DNA of 64,000 nucleotides. It comes from Tolypocladium sp. Sup5 PDA-1. Lineage: Eukaryota > Ascomycota > Sordariomycetes > Hypocreales > Ophiocordycipitaceae. The translations under genes were made by a program, and so were the position numbers. The DNA is taken from NCBI GenBank assembly GCA_000750105.3, contig JPHH03000009.1, positions 434,001-498,000 of the forward strand, written 5' to 3'. The notes below the pieces were generated by a model, which made no database searches, was not told the DNA's origin, and saw nothing but the letters and a program-made list of their open reading frames with translations. Below, one piece after another: positions 50,919 to 63,136 of the stretch (the first letter of the stretch is position 1; every line of letters begins with the position of its first letter).

Positions 50919-51945
50919 TTATGCCTGAGCGCGCTCGCTCTTGACGCCGCGGCGCTCCTGGCCCTTGTCGGACCAGGGGAAGTGGAAGACGGGAACCTGG
51001 AAGAAAGAGTTGCTGTTTCACAAGTCAGCGCAATGCCCCCTCGTGGACATGGCACAAAGGGAGAGGCCACTAACCTGCTGTCCTGGATACCGGCCAGCGC
51101 GTTGTACCAAGCCAGGAACGCGGCCAGGAAACCAAACAGGCCGCCCGTCTTCTGGAGGGCGAGGGCTGCGGACTTGTTGCCCATGTCGTTGGCGTACTGC
51201 TCGGTCGCGAGGAAGAGGAAGGCGAGGTCGAGGGTGAAGAAGAGGAGGAAGAACATGACGGTCGACCGGAGGGTGCAGAGGAGCAGGATCGTGGTGAAGA
51301 TGAACCAGCCCGTCAGGAAGAAGCCGAGAGGGCTGGCGACGCTGCCCGCGTACGGGCCGTTCGGCGCGGTGATGCCCCAGTTGGGCGTCAGAAGAATGCC
51401 GTACGAGATCCAGAAGCCACCGTACGACGAGAGAGCAGTGGCGCCAAAGGTGTTGCCGCAGGCCATCTCCCTGCGCGCGCGTCTCGGTCAGCACCTGTGC
51501 CACGAGCAACGGAGAATTGGCCACTGGATCGTCGATTCGGCCCTCAAGCGAGGACAACCGGCGCCACACAGCATCGCAGGAGCAGGTTCATGGAGAAAAC
51601 TCACCACATGCCAGCAAGCAGCTGGACGAGGCCACCGTAGCCCAAAGCCAGGGGAACGACAATGTTGGGCTCCGCGACGCCTCGGGCGTGCATGTTGACG
51701 GCGGACAGGACAAAGGTGGTCAGGGCAAAAGCGCAGAGACCGAGGGGCGCCGGGTTGGCGAGCTTGCGGTGCTCGTACGGCTTCCAGACACCGGGGTTGA
51801 GGGTGCCGCCGTCGGCCTGCGCAAAGCCAGTGGTCATCTGGGAGTAGTCATGGTGGTGGTGACGGTGGATGTTGCCGCCGTTGACGCCGGCGCCATTGGA
51901 CTCCTTCTCCATCGCGGGAGCGAGGTTGGCCTGCTCAGTAGCCAT
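50919..51945 (-). CDS. GPR1/FUN34/YaaH (ATO) acetate or ammonium transporter
   Basis: Three exons (51605-51945, 51075-51470, 50919-51012) give 276 residues. The N-terminus is polar with a His-rich run (HRHHHHDYSQ). The family signature NPAPLGLCAFALTTF lies in helix 1. Further helices include NIVVPLALGYGGLVQLLAGM, LGFFLTGWFIFTTILLLC and VMFFLLFFTLDLAFLFLA. Intron 1 is 134 nt (51471-51604), the longest in the window; intron 2 is 62 nt (51013-51074). The C-terminus is short, with FQVPVFHFPWSDKGQ. In Aspergillus and yeasts these six-helix plasma-membrane proteins carry acetate in and are induced by it. The very long upstream gap (51946-59840) may contribute regulatory DNA. Confidence 0.93.
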
Positions 51946-54900
51946 TGTGTCTTTGCTGTGTTCGGGGAGGTGTCGAAGAGACTCGCTTCGAAGGATATAT
52001 CTAGGAGCAGAGCGGCGGGGAGGGAAGCAGCCTCGAAGCACAGCCAACGGGTATTAAGGAACTACTAGGAATAGCCAAGAACTGAACGGAGGGAGGACCG
52101 AGTCTGGCGAACGGCGGGGGGGAGGGAAGCGGCCTTATAAGTAGGGTCGGGAGAGGTGAGGCCGCTGGACCGAGACGCACGGGGTGCTACGTACAAGTAC
52201 GGCAGCGAGGAGGGTTGGCGCATGGGGTCGCGACTAAGACGATGACATGGAATGGGGCCATGGATGGGTACACTGTACGAAGCAGCAGCGTTCGCGAGGG
52301 CCAACGGAGCAACGGCAAGGCAAGGCCTTGATGCCAACCGCACGCGGATGACGGCGGGCTGGGGGAGGGCGAGCGTCCGTCAGTCGATCGACGAGCTGCT
52401 GGTGCTGCGGTGCGGATGCCGCCGCCGCATGGTTGGAATTAGGCTCATGGGTGAACAGACACGCACCCACAAGGTAAGTTTAGTCCGAGACGATACGTAC
52501 CGGTACGCCCACGCCCCGATCCGCACTCAGGGCGGAGCCGGGAGGGGTGGGGGGATGCTGGTCCATGGGGAGGGATGGGCCATGGCCAGAACTGGAGTTG
52601 CCTCGAAGCTTGGTTGGCCAGCCCCAGCCAGCGAGTCGACTCCATGATGGATGCTGGACGAAGGGATGTCGGAGCCAAGGCCAGCCGGGTGGGTCAGGAA
52701 CGGGGATCGGTTGCTGATCCAAGGCGAGGGGTGGACGGCCAGTTGAGTTGAGTGATGCCCTTCTCTTTTCTTGTCTGTCATTGCGGTGTTGTCCACCACG
52801 AACCCGTTATTCGTACGGATAGTCCGTACGGAGTACAGCATGCGGAAAGGGACCTGGCTCGGAAACACGGTGGAGTTGGGGGCTTGCAGCTGGCCTCTCA
52901 ACAAGCTACTAATGCACATGCAGACATAAGGCAAAGCTCTTGTTCGGTCCTTTGCCAGGGGCCCAGCCCGCAGAGAGGGGCCAGAGGGGCCCGTTGGGGG
53001 CGGAGGGGATTGATGAGGTTGACGAAAGGGAAGAAGAGACCCACGATGTGTCCACGATTGTGGCCACGACGTGGGTGGCGGTGGTATTACTGATGGGGTC
53101 GGGGAACGGGGACCAGGCGTGATGCGGTGCATAACCGCCATCGAAGGAGAAGCGGGTTGGAGTCGAGGCTAGGCCCCCGGTACGGAGGTATGTACGGATA
53201 TGTATGTGCCGGGTTGACGCTGGCCCCAGTCCTCGTTTCGCTCTCGGCGCAACGCAGAGGCGGATGAAGATTTGCTCCCCGCAGCAGCCGCGGGCCCCCT
53301 TCCATGGGTGTGCCCTGGACGCCGGAAGGGCCCTGGGATGTTACCATTACAGTATGTACAGTACGATACAAGAGCACGGGAGTGAAACAAAGGTCCCGTG
53401 GAAGATTGGGGGGGTTCTCGAACGAGGGGGGCCTTCGGTGGCTGGTGGGTTTGCTGACCTTGTCGGTGCTGCCGATGCGCTGTCGCGTCTTTGTTTGATG
53501 GGAGGCTGAGGGAGGCGTCGTGAGCACGTTTGTTTGGTTTGCTGCCGCATATGTACGGCCCGCGGCCACACGAGCGGACAAAGAGATTGATCTGCGTGCC
53601 AGATCGCCAGCGACACACGGCGTATGCAAGAGGAACCACAGACGGCGCATCGCCAAAAAAACAACAAAAAAAACGTGACCCGCTCGAGGTGGGACCCGGA
53701 CGCCACGAGAATTGCTTTGTACATACGGATACGGAGTTCGCGGACCCCGGCAAACAAAAAATCTACAGTGCTTCAGGACCGCCAACGACCGCAGTCTGGT
53801 ACGCTTATCACGGGACGAGCAAAGCCGTTGCATGCGGATCGAGAATGAAAGGAGAGCCACCGTGCATTGCTCTACCGGAATGCAACGCACCGCACGGCAT
53901 CCAACCGCGCGACCGACGATAGAGACGCCCGCGCGCATTTATCCACACGGCAGTTGCAATGTCAGCAAAGCAAAACGGAGGTGGCTGGGCATAGGGAACC
54001 ATCGATACGGACTACTGTCTGACCAGTGACGAGCAACAAACTTTGTCACATCAACCGCAGCAGGGCCGTGAGGGAGACAAGCCCTGTCGTCGGTGTTTAG
54101 CCCGCGCACTACGACGATGACAGGAGTGACAAGAAGGCGAGACAGAAGGCAAACTGGCCCATCCAGCGCAAACAACATGTACTGAACCCCTGCCCCGTCG
54201 TTGTGACAGCGAGCCTCGAGCACTCCGTACGTGCGAGTTGCGGATCGTCAGAGACTTGGTAACGTGGGCCATCTCAGCGACCATGCACAAACGAGCAGGC
54301 ACATGTACTGGTATATCGCCAAAATGCAATGCAGTCCGCCGTGGTGCACATGCACACATGCACTTGCGGCGCCCCGTTTGTCTCTGCCGCCGGCGTCGAC
54401 GGGCGATGATCGCTGCCGTTGCACTGCGGCGGACCTACCACAGTACGCAGAATACCCTGCGGCAGGCCTGCAGCTGCACCGGTGATGAGCGAATGATGAC
54501 AATTGCACCATGGCATGGGTCCCGGGGATCTCGGTGGGATCGTCAGCCCAGCCCGCGTCCCGCTTACGACGGCGTCGACGGTGGTGTTGGGCTGTTGGCC
54601 ACGTTGAGCGGCCGCTCCGCCGGTGGTTCCCTGTCGTTTGATGTACGAAGCACAACCATCGTCGAACGACTCCGACCGGGGCCGCCAGTCCACCACCCGT
54701 TTTATCCAACCAACGAACCAACGCGAAATCATGCCGGGCGGCGTCTGCAGGAGGAGCGAGTCATGGGGGGATGGATGCGGCGGCCTTGGAACGTGGCCGG
54801 AGGGTTGTCGCTGGGCCGTCTATCCGGCCGGGCCTCCTGTATCTCTTACACGTGTCCGCGACGCCCCCGCTGCGGTGTGCAGTCGTCCATCGCGGCGCTC

Positions 54901-57900
54901 TGCTGGGCAAGGACTGCGATGCTGCGATAGCACCAAGATGCCATGCCACTGCCGTCGGTCAGCAGAGCAGATGACCTATGTACAATCGTCTCCATCGCCG
55001 ATTGTCGTCCCCGGTTCCTTGCCCCTCTTGGCACGCCAGCTCCCCTTTCGGAACCTGGCCTCGGCTCTTGCTGCTCGTCTCCGCACGAATCGAATCCGTC
55101 TTGGCTCGGAGAACAGCCGCCGAAGAAAGAAGCTCGCGTGCGTATCCGTCTGTACGAGTACATCCGGCAGAGCAAGCTGCCACTGCTGCACGCCGCCCGC
55201 CCGCCGTGGCCCTGGGGGCGTCGTCGGGAAGCTAGCGCCTCGCACTAATGAGGTGTGGCACGACCTATGTAGATTATGTACGGATACATCGCCTGAGATC
55301 TCGAGTATCGAATTCGTCTTTGTTGGTGGAAACTGGAAAGGCAGCGAACGCCCGTCCGTCTGCTCGCTCCGGCGCAGGGAATGGAGCCCGTTCGTTGGCC
55401 TGCTGCGCTCCTCCGGGGAAGCGCAACCCTCCCTCTCCCGGCGAGGTGGTTCGAGGATGGAGCCTTTGCGGCAACCCCGTTGGTGGAAAGCCACATGGCA
55501 GTGGCATATGCCCAGAACGAGGCGTTGCGCCTTGGACTCTGGGGGGCCGAGAGAACCAGCCAAGCCGGCAAAGCCAGCAAAGACTAGCAGCCAAGAGACG
55601 GTTGCGTCAGGCGACATCAGCGTCTTAAGCCATTGCTATTACATCGACGATGTCATTGCCACCGAGACCGTGCCATGAAAGAAGCAAGGGGTGCAGAGTA
55701 GCTCATGCAGCAAAACGCCAACGATGCCTTTTTTTTTTTTTTACGCCGCTCACTTGTCGTTGCTTTTCTCCAGACTTTTACCCCGGATTTCGGCCATTAG
55801 CTCCTCCTTCGCCTCTCCATTTTCTCCTTGACCCCAGATCCGACCCAAATGGCGAGCTGCTTCTCCATGATCCATGGTTCGTTTCGCGGTGGGGAGTGGA
55901 AAGATCTCGGCATTGCTCGGCGCCGGACGACGGGAAGTCGGCGGTATAAGTGGGTTCGTCCGAACTGGATCCCCCCAGGCGATGCGCGATTCTGCTTCCC
56001 TCTTTGCTCCTTTCTCCATCGACGACTATCCTTCTGACACGGAAGGGATGGGACGAAAGGCTCTGCGATGTCTCGTCCCGTTCATGCGAGAGACGAACTG
56101 CTCGGGCGCAGGTGGAGTCCGCCTTGTCGGCAGTTTTCCCGGCCGTGAGCGCAGCCGGCGGTCTGTCCGCGCACGGCGCCGCACTACCGGAGCAGTGACA
56201 TGCGCGACGCATCAGGTGGTTCGAAAAGGTGAGATGGCGCGGACGGTGAGAATGGATCGGCAACAGCAACGACCACCGCCCGCCCACCGCGATGTTTGAT
56301 GCTTGACGATGATCGTGCCGCCAGAGATGGCATGGACCGCGCCGGCGAACCAGTCTCCCGGAGCTGGTGCTGCCTACCTTAGTGAACCTAATCGACGTCT
56401 GCGGCTGTGGACCAGACGGAGCAAGCTCCAGGCTATAGATCGGATCCAACGCTGGATGGGAGACGGCCTCCTGCACTCCCCCCCTCTCCCCAGATTCGGT
56501 GCCTCGCTTCACCCCGAGTCGCAGCGGCGTCGACGTGAAAGTGAAGCTAAGAGTAGGCTCCAATGGACGACTCAGGGGTCAGGTCCCGTGGACAGCTTCT
56601 CGTTCCATCGGAGCTTCAGACTGAGAAGGGCAGCTGTCTACCTAGGTATGGACCTTCCTCTGTACCGGTACAAAGCCAGAGGTATTTGAGATTCGGGGAG
56701 CGCATGGCTGGCTTGCCGCCGCCTTGCCTGTGAAAGGCATGACATTGCAGGCTGAAAGCCCAAGCACACACGGCTGTCTGGCCCCGACTCCATCGTAGAC
56801 TCCCTCACCCATCCTCTTACGCTTAATACGAGCTCCGGCTTTCCCGTCTGTCATTATCGCGGCAGCTCCAATCTCGGTGCCCGCGAAAGAGATCCTGTCT
56901 CAGTTCCCTCCCTTCCCGACAGCCACCTGACAGCCGCTGACACCTCGTGTCTCTCTCTGCCAAGCGCTAACGTCAAGTCCCAGCCAACTCGAGGCGGCCG
57001 CAGGACAGCGCCAGGGGTTCTCGTGCCTGCTTCACACGTTCGTTCAACTTCCGGTGCTATAGCCGATGTGGCGTCCGGGGATGGAGGGCGGCCACGCGGG
57101 AGGATTCGCCCGTTGGCTGAGATGCGAGTCTGGGACGGCCCACCCGCTGCGCCTGGCACTGGATTTAGGCAGAAGCTTCCCCTGCGCCGGACGGGCGGAG
57201 GAGAAGCCGCTCCATCGTACGTGGGTGGGATGATGATGATGTTGAACGGGGATCAAATCGCGGGCGTGTCATGCGCAGTTCCGCGATTCCGTCCGACTCC
57301 TGGGTTCAGCAGAGACTGCGGAACGACGGGGACCACTGCAAGATTGATTGGTCTCGTTTTCTCTCCGAGGGACTGCGCATGCTGACGGATAGCCGGGGGA
57401 GCTTGCTCGTGCCACGGCTGCAGGCAATTGTAATTGCAATTGTACATCCTCGGGCGAGGCGACCGCACTCCGACCCCTCGCGTTAGATGGGCTATTCGGT
57501 GTGTTTCTTTTCTTGTTGTAATCAGGGTGATTAATGAGGGAGTCTTCCTCGGTACGTAGGACACGCTTGTCTGCGCCGGACTGAAGCTAGCTGCCCTTTT
57601 CACAACCAAGTTGAACTAACCATTAATACAAGCACAAGAAGTAATAATACGAAACAAACAAACTTGATGGCAAATAGACGATACTGCGTCCGGGTAGTGT
57701 TGCCGGCACGGGCTCGGAGATTTCCTGGACGCTGAGGTGTCTTACGACCGCCGGAGAGCAGTGGCGACACAACATCGCGGCTCTGTAGTACAAGTCCTCC
57801 GCGACTAGTTGAATCATCGTATCACCATGGCATCTGCGCCCCGGACGTATACGTCCGCCGGAATCTTAATGAAGCCTCGGGGGAATACGAGCCAAGCAGT

Positions 57901-59840
57901 GGGCGCCAGCACAGCCGCCATTGAATATCGGCCGCGACATCTGCAGCCACTTGATGCCAAAACGTCGTACGAATACGCACTTTGGAATTTCGGACTGACG
58001 GCCCGGAGCAGCATCACGTCGGGCTACACCTCCAACTACACCTCATGCGCGTCCCGGGCACACCACACCACTTCATCCCATCCCAACAGGCCCGGCGCAA
58101 AGTCAAGGCTTGTACATGGACATGCCGCGCCAATGCGACGAGATTGCACCAAGGCGAGCCAAGAAGCGCGTGCCCATCGTTCTGGATCCCTTCCACCCCA
58201 CACAGCCCGTTTCCCCTTACATACAGACAACACGGGGGCTCCATGCAGCGGAACTCAAAAACGACTCCATCCGGGTCAATGGATGTGCCTGCGGGCGCAA
58301 TCGTACCATGCCCGCCATGTACGACATTTAAGCCCGACCCATCTTGCGTTCCCGCGTCTTGAGGCTGAGCGGAGGAGACGCGACTGGCCCTGCGGATGTA
58401 AGTCAGCCATCCTCGTGTTTCCTCGTGCGATGTGGCTTGCGGCCATGTACGGACTTACGCACAAAGTCAATTCCGCCTGACAAGGAGGAACCTGATGAAC
58501 CAGGCACGGGAACAATCCCTGTGCTACGGGCAATTCTTCTCAACCTACGAGTACGTGTTACGCTCCGACGCAGGTCCCTCTCATGAAATCCGTGTGCAAA
58601 CCGGCGTATTAGTCGCTTATCCTCTCCGTCAAACAACGTTGACGTCCCGTCCGTGCCTGCTCCGGGCCTCCGGCGCTGCCATCAGTCAGCCTCATTTCCG
58701 AGTTCCCGTCTCCCCATCTTTCACCTACCGAGCATCACCTGGCCCAGGGCCCATCGTCCGCTCCCAGGGCTGTCCTTGACGACGTCCGTTCGCCAGGCAG
58801 GGCCGACATGTGGACGCTTGGGCGAAAACGTCCACGCACAAAGCTACGCAAAAGCTTACACCTGCCCATGACCTCCCACCCCGTCCGTCCGGGGTCCATC
58901 AGATCCACCCGATACTGTGTCTCCAAATCTCCGATATTACTTGGCGCCCGAGGCCAAAGCCACACAATCCATGAGCAAAAACGTGTCGATTTCCGCGGCA
59001 GGTGCAGACAAGCGCCGCGATGCAGCTTTGACGAGCTTGGCACCCTCGGAGCAGAGCCAAGTCGCAGGTTGGCCCGCCCGAAGGTGAGCGAGCTCACAGC
59101 ATCCGCCATCCATCCATTATTGCTCGTCGTGCGGCGCTGAAAGTGTTACTTCCATCTGGCCGGGGGCATCGGCCATCTGTGCATGACTCGGGGCCATAGC
59201 GGCACTCAGCCCGGGGCGCTTGCGGTAGGAGCCGAGAAGCCCATCGACAGTCCAGAAGCTTTTCGAGCTGGGGGTTCCTTGGAGACTGGAGTACCCCAGA
59301 AGATTTGACAGGTGGGCTGTTTCATTGTCGATCGATAACAGAAGCGCACGGTGGTTGGCCCTGATTCATGGTGATTTCGGGTTACCGTCAGCAGAGAGGG
59401 CCTGCAACGTCAGGCCTGATATTACAGCCCAGCGACGATATGCCGAGATACACACTACCCCAAGCATCGTCCTAGACGAGAATGGCGTCAGTGCAAGTCC
59501 CGTGACTTCCACGGCTCCCGTTAAGCTTTGTCCCCGGGTCCGGAGAAGCGAGAGATCAATGCATTCACATCTTGCTACCAACTGATCTTCTACAGGCCTG
59601 CCTCCCTCCACATATTCATAACTGCAGAGAGGTTCTAAAAAAGTCCCAAAACAAAAGAGACCCGAAGGCTCACCAATTCTAGAATAAGATTTCTTCTCGC
59701 CATAACTCCAATGATTCTCGCCAGTTGCCTCGCCGTTGGGGTGAGTCGTTCCAGCGCAATGCTCGTAATGCTTCCTCTTGGACAGTTGCCTTGTCCTTTC
59801 ATTCCGTGATACTACGCTCTTGTTCCTCCGAGCGGATACG
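51946..59840. other. 7.9-kb stretch without a supportable gene
   Basis: Many long but overlapping open frames occur on both strands (for example about 55778-56563 minus and 54623-55678 plus). They overlap each other, start with non-ATG codons and have Arg/Ser/Pro-biased composition, as GC-rich noncoding DNA gives by chance. The region carries many GTAC-containing words (GTACGGAGTAC at 52826-52836, a perfect TACCTAGGTA at 56639-56648) and a 14-T run at 55729-55742. No transposase, reverse transcriptase or tRNA signal was recognised. Confidence 0.5.
55729..55742 (+). repeat. Poly-T tract (14 nt)
   Basis: A homopolymer run lies inside the long gene-free region. Its role is unknown, and it may be simply a microsatellite. 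Confidence 0.8.
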
Positions 59841-62445
59841 CTAGATGTTCAGCCTTGCATTCAGCAGTAGTTGAGCCACTGGCCCTGGCGGCGGGGAAGC
59901 CTTTGGGGTCGGCTGTACTGGCGATGATGGCGCAGGGGCTGGCGGTTGAGTGGTAGGTGTCCCTGTTGTCGCCTGGCCAGCTGGTGGCAAATCTGGCGAT
60001 GTTGGCCCTGGCGGCGATGCTCCTGAACCCGCTTTGTTGGCTTCGTTTGAGCACATGAACACTGATACAGCCCAGCTGCCTCCGCAGCATGAGCTTTCTG
60101 CACCTTGACATGGAGTGTCACAGAAACTCTCCGGCAGCCGCACAGCATCGTCCCGGATAGATAGGCCGCACCAGCATTCTTTCCCGCACTCCGTGCCAGC
60201 AAAGGAGTACCCCTTGGAAGTACAGTGCTCAATGCAGGTTGAATTGGACATGTCTCCACGGAGGTAGTCCAACGGCTTCGATCCAACGAGCGTTCTGTTT
60301 ATCGCGTCTTGAAAACACCCGAGATAGCCCCAATCGAGAGTTGTGCCGACATCCTTGGGCTCGGGATTGCCTAATGGACCATTGCTGGTGCTGCCTGGTC
60401 CCGAAGAAGCCGTCGCCATTGGCGTGGGGGGTCCGGGTGTAGACGCAGGGATGTCCTCAGGGGCACAGAACCATCCAGAGTGGCAATGAAAGCATGGCCA
60501 TCCTAGCCCGCACGGGACTACCTGAGCTGGTGTTTCCTGGGGCGGGCAAAACCAGCCGTTCAGACACTCGGAACAATTGAATCCTCGTCCAGGGCAAGGG
60601 CCAGAAGCCGTATCTAGCGGACCAGTTGCGCTGCCGCTGTTCGAACTGGGAGTCGAGCATTGTTTGCACGGGTAGTTGTCATAAGAAGGGCATGTTGGAC
60701 ACGGCAGATGTTCCACCGCAGGACAGCTTGTCAGTTGTGCCGTAGTGCTCGCCTTCATCTCGACGGACTGACTCGTTGCTATGTTGCATCAGACAGACGT
60801 TCATCCATGGGCAATCGCATTCATACCTGGAGATGATAAAGACCCCTGCGTCTCACCGGTCTTGTCGCTTGCGGCAGTAGACCGGATACTTAGCGAGTTC
60901 TGAGGCAGGGAGTCCTGTCCGTAGCCTCCTGCGCTTTCTTGTACCTTTGTAGGCGAGGCATCCACTGGCGGTAGGCTTGCCGCCGAAACGTAGTCTTGTG
61001 CACTGGCAACAGGAATGACATTCCAAGACGCCGTGCCAGTAGGCATCGCGCCTGCCGCGGTGTTTCCCGGATTGAGCGTGACGATGTTCACGGACACAGG
61101 TCCCTTGCCGGCGGACGAGCAAGGCACGACCGCCTCCAAGGTAACCCCTTGAACATTCTGGCTGATGGCACAAAGGGGCAGGTTCAGGCGGTTGGCGGCA
61201 GCGTAGACAATATCAGCAACCTGGTTAAGGATAGCTTGTAGCTGTGGGTCAATGGCGGCCCTCATGACACTCGTAATCTGGTTGATGACCATTATGCCAT
61301 CAGTAACGACGTTGCTCAAGGTTCCTGACACATCAGTAGAGTTGGCCGGCGTACTCTGGCCCACCTCCTTGCCCAGAACGTTAGCAATGGCAGGAATGAT
61401 GAAAGGAATCATATCCACAGCTTTCGCAGAGACTTTCCCCGCAACTTGAGAGATTGCCGAATCCACTGCCGAAGAGTCAACCGGCAACGCCTTCAGAACG
61501 AGGTCAATCAGCCTGGCTACAGCTGCGATGTCGAGTCCAACAGCGTGTGCAACTACCCCCGACAAGGGGCTCAACAGTGAAAACACCTGTTTGCTCTGGT
61601 CCACCGAGTCGCCTCGTACTCGTAGTTGAGCCATGGGTCGGACTTGTACATGCGTTCTGTCTCGGTCGGCCAGAGCTTCGAATAATCCAATCAGGAAGTT
61701 CAAGTTCGACTGAGGGCTCTGCGGTCCAGCCGAAGTTGATGCTCCTTTTTCGACGGGCAGGGTTTCGTCTTGCTTCAAAGTGCCGTTTGACAAGGAAGAC
61801 GAGGATGTCGATGAGGTTGTGCGTGTCCCAGTCGTGTCGGATAGCGAGCCGCTCAACGCGGACGCTCCGACCGTCTTGGTCACCGAGGTTCCAGAACTGA
61901 GGGAAGAAGCGCTGATAATCTTTCTCAAAGCGTCAGTCAAAGCTTGGAGTATGTCCTGCGATGAGCTCTGGGCGTGGCCCGCTTCAGTGATATTATCGAG
62001 CCCGGTGGCTTCCGGTCCGTCGTTTGTGCTTGTAGAAGCAAGTGACGAAGTGTCAGACTTCGCAGAGGGTAATGCCCCTACTGTAGCCACCGAGCTGTTG
62101 GCATTCGATGACTCCGCCGGTTGAGCAGCCTCGGGTGCAGCCGTGCCGGCTGGAGATGCTGATGACTGCGCGGCCTTTTCTCTTGGTTAATGTTATTCTC
62201 GTGGCTTTGTAGAACATGCTTACCTCTTGGGCATGGCCAGCGAGGATCCCGCCCAGTTGAAACTGTCGTTTATCATGGCCACGTTCCTCCATCTTGGCCG
62301 AATCATCCGCAATCAGCTTGATGGAGCCAAGGACAGCCATCGTCAGAAGCAAGAGGCCAGCGAGAACCAGAGTACGGCTCCGTGTACCGGACGGCCTCGA
62401 AGGGAGCCAGAGAGTGCCTACATCGCGGCCAGGCAGCTGCGACAT
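59841..62445 (-). CDS. Membrane-anchored cell-surface protein with Cys-rich repeats and a WSC domain
   Basis: Three exons (62224-62445, 60827-62174, 59841-60778) give 835 residues. The introns are only 49 and 48 nt. The N-terminus has a basic stretch and one hydrophobic helix (TLVLAGLLLLTMAVLGSIKL), so it is a signal-anchor protein. A Ser/Thr-rich region follows, then a conserved-looking helical block (SAISQVAGKVSAKAVDMIPF, FIIPAIANVLGKEVGQ). After that comes a Cys-rich part with two related units, ECLNGWFCPPQETPA and HCHSGWFCAPEDIPA. A WSC domain lies near residues 673-765 (WGYLGCFQDA, CIEHCTSKGYSFAGTECGKE, CWCGLSI, then CDTPC...CCGG). A Pro-rich tail ends the protein. WSC modules bind wall glucans or act in wall-stress sensing. 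The internal order differs from classical Wsc sensors, which have an N-terminal WSC domain. Confidence 0.88.
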
Positions 62446-63136
62446 TTCAGAGATCTGATGAGAGGAAAGCGTTGGCAATGGTGGTGTTAAGATGCGTTCC
62501 AAGACAACGTTCCAAAACCGGGTTCCAAAATTGGCCCAAAAAAGAATCAGTTGCGTGTGCGGAGTGTCTGCTGTGAGGAGAGAGTCGAGTAAACACGAAG
62601 TGAGGTCGTGGAGGCGTAGATGAAGTCGCTGCTCCTGCCCTGTTTGAAGGAGGGTTTCGTGACTGCCTCGGCTGGTCTCCTCCAATCCTAGTGAAGCGAG
62701 CTTCATCATGAGCGATTCGTGGAAGTACATATCCTGCCTGTTTCCCGCCTGAAGTGCTTGTCGAGGCAACGGTTATCGTGGAAGCCGGCGAGAACCTTCC
62801 TCTCCCATCTCAAGCATGTGACAATTGCTCTGGCACATTGCCCCTTCTTCGGTCTCCGTAGTAGCCTGCACCGTTCCCATTATGACTCCATCATGCCAAT
62901 TATTAGCCATAAATCACCTCCACGACTCAAGGCAGCTGATCATCGACGGTATGTGGCCCAGATCTCTATTAGTCTCGTCATGCTTGAGACATCTCGCGTT
63001 CAGCGCCTGGCTTGGGTACGCCCCTACGCCTTCTATCTGTTCACTGCTGCCGGCCCAATATATCCAATGTGCTCGTACGTAACTTGTGTTGCTTCTTTCG
63101 CGCATGCGCAGCTGTATTTGTCGTCGACACCTGGCC
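62446..63136. other. Intergenic spacer
   Basis: About 690 bp hold the promoter of the WSC gene and the 3' flank of the NPT1-type gene. No gene or repeat is recognised. Confidence 0.5.

Noticed and set aside
53087..53938. 283-residue open frame on the minus strand
   Set aside because: It has an arbitrary mix of Cys, Arg and Ser with no ordered segments. It lies in a stretch full of GTAC repeats and competing frames.
54623..55678. 351-residue open frame on the plus strand in the long gene-free region
   Set aside because: It has a non-ATG start and an Arg/Ser/Pro-biased composition, overlaps frames on the other strand, and shows no domain. It is expected by chance in GC-rich DNA.
55778..56563. 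261-residue open frame on the minus strand
   Set aside because: It has no recognisable motif and no splice or codon pattern, and it overlaps frames on the opposite strand.
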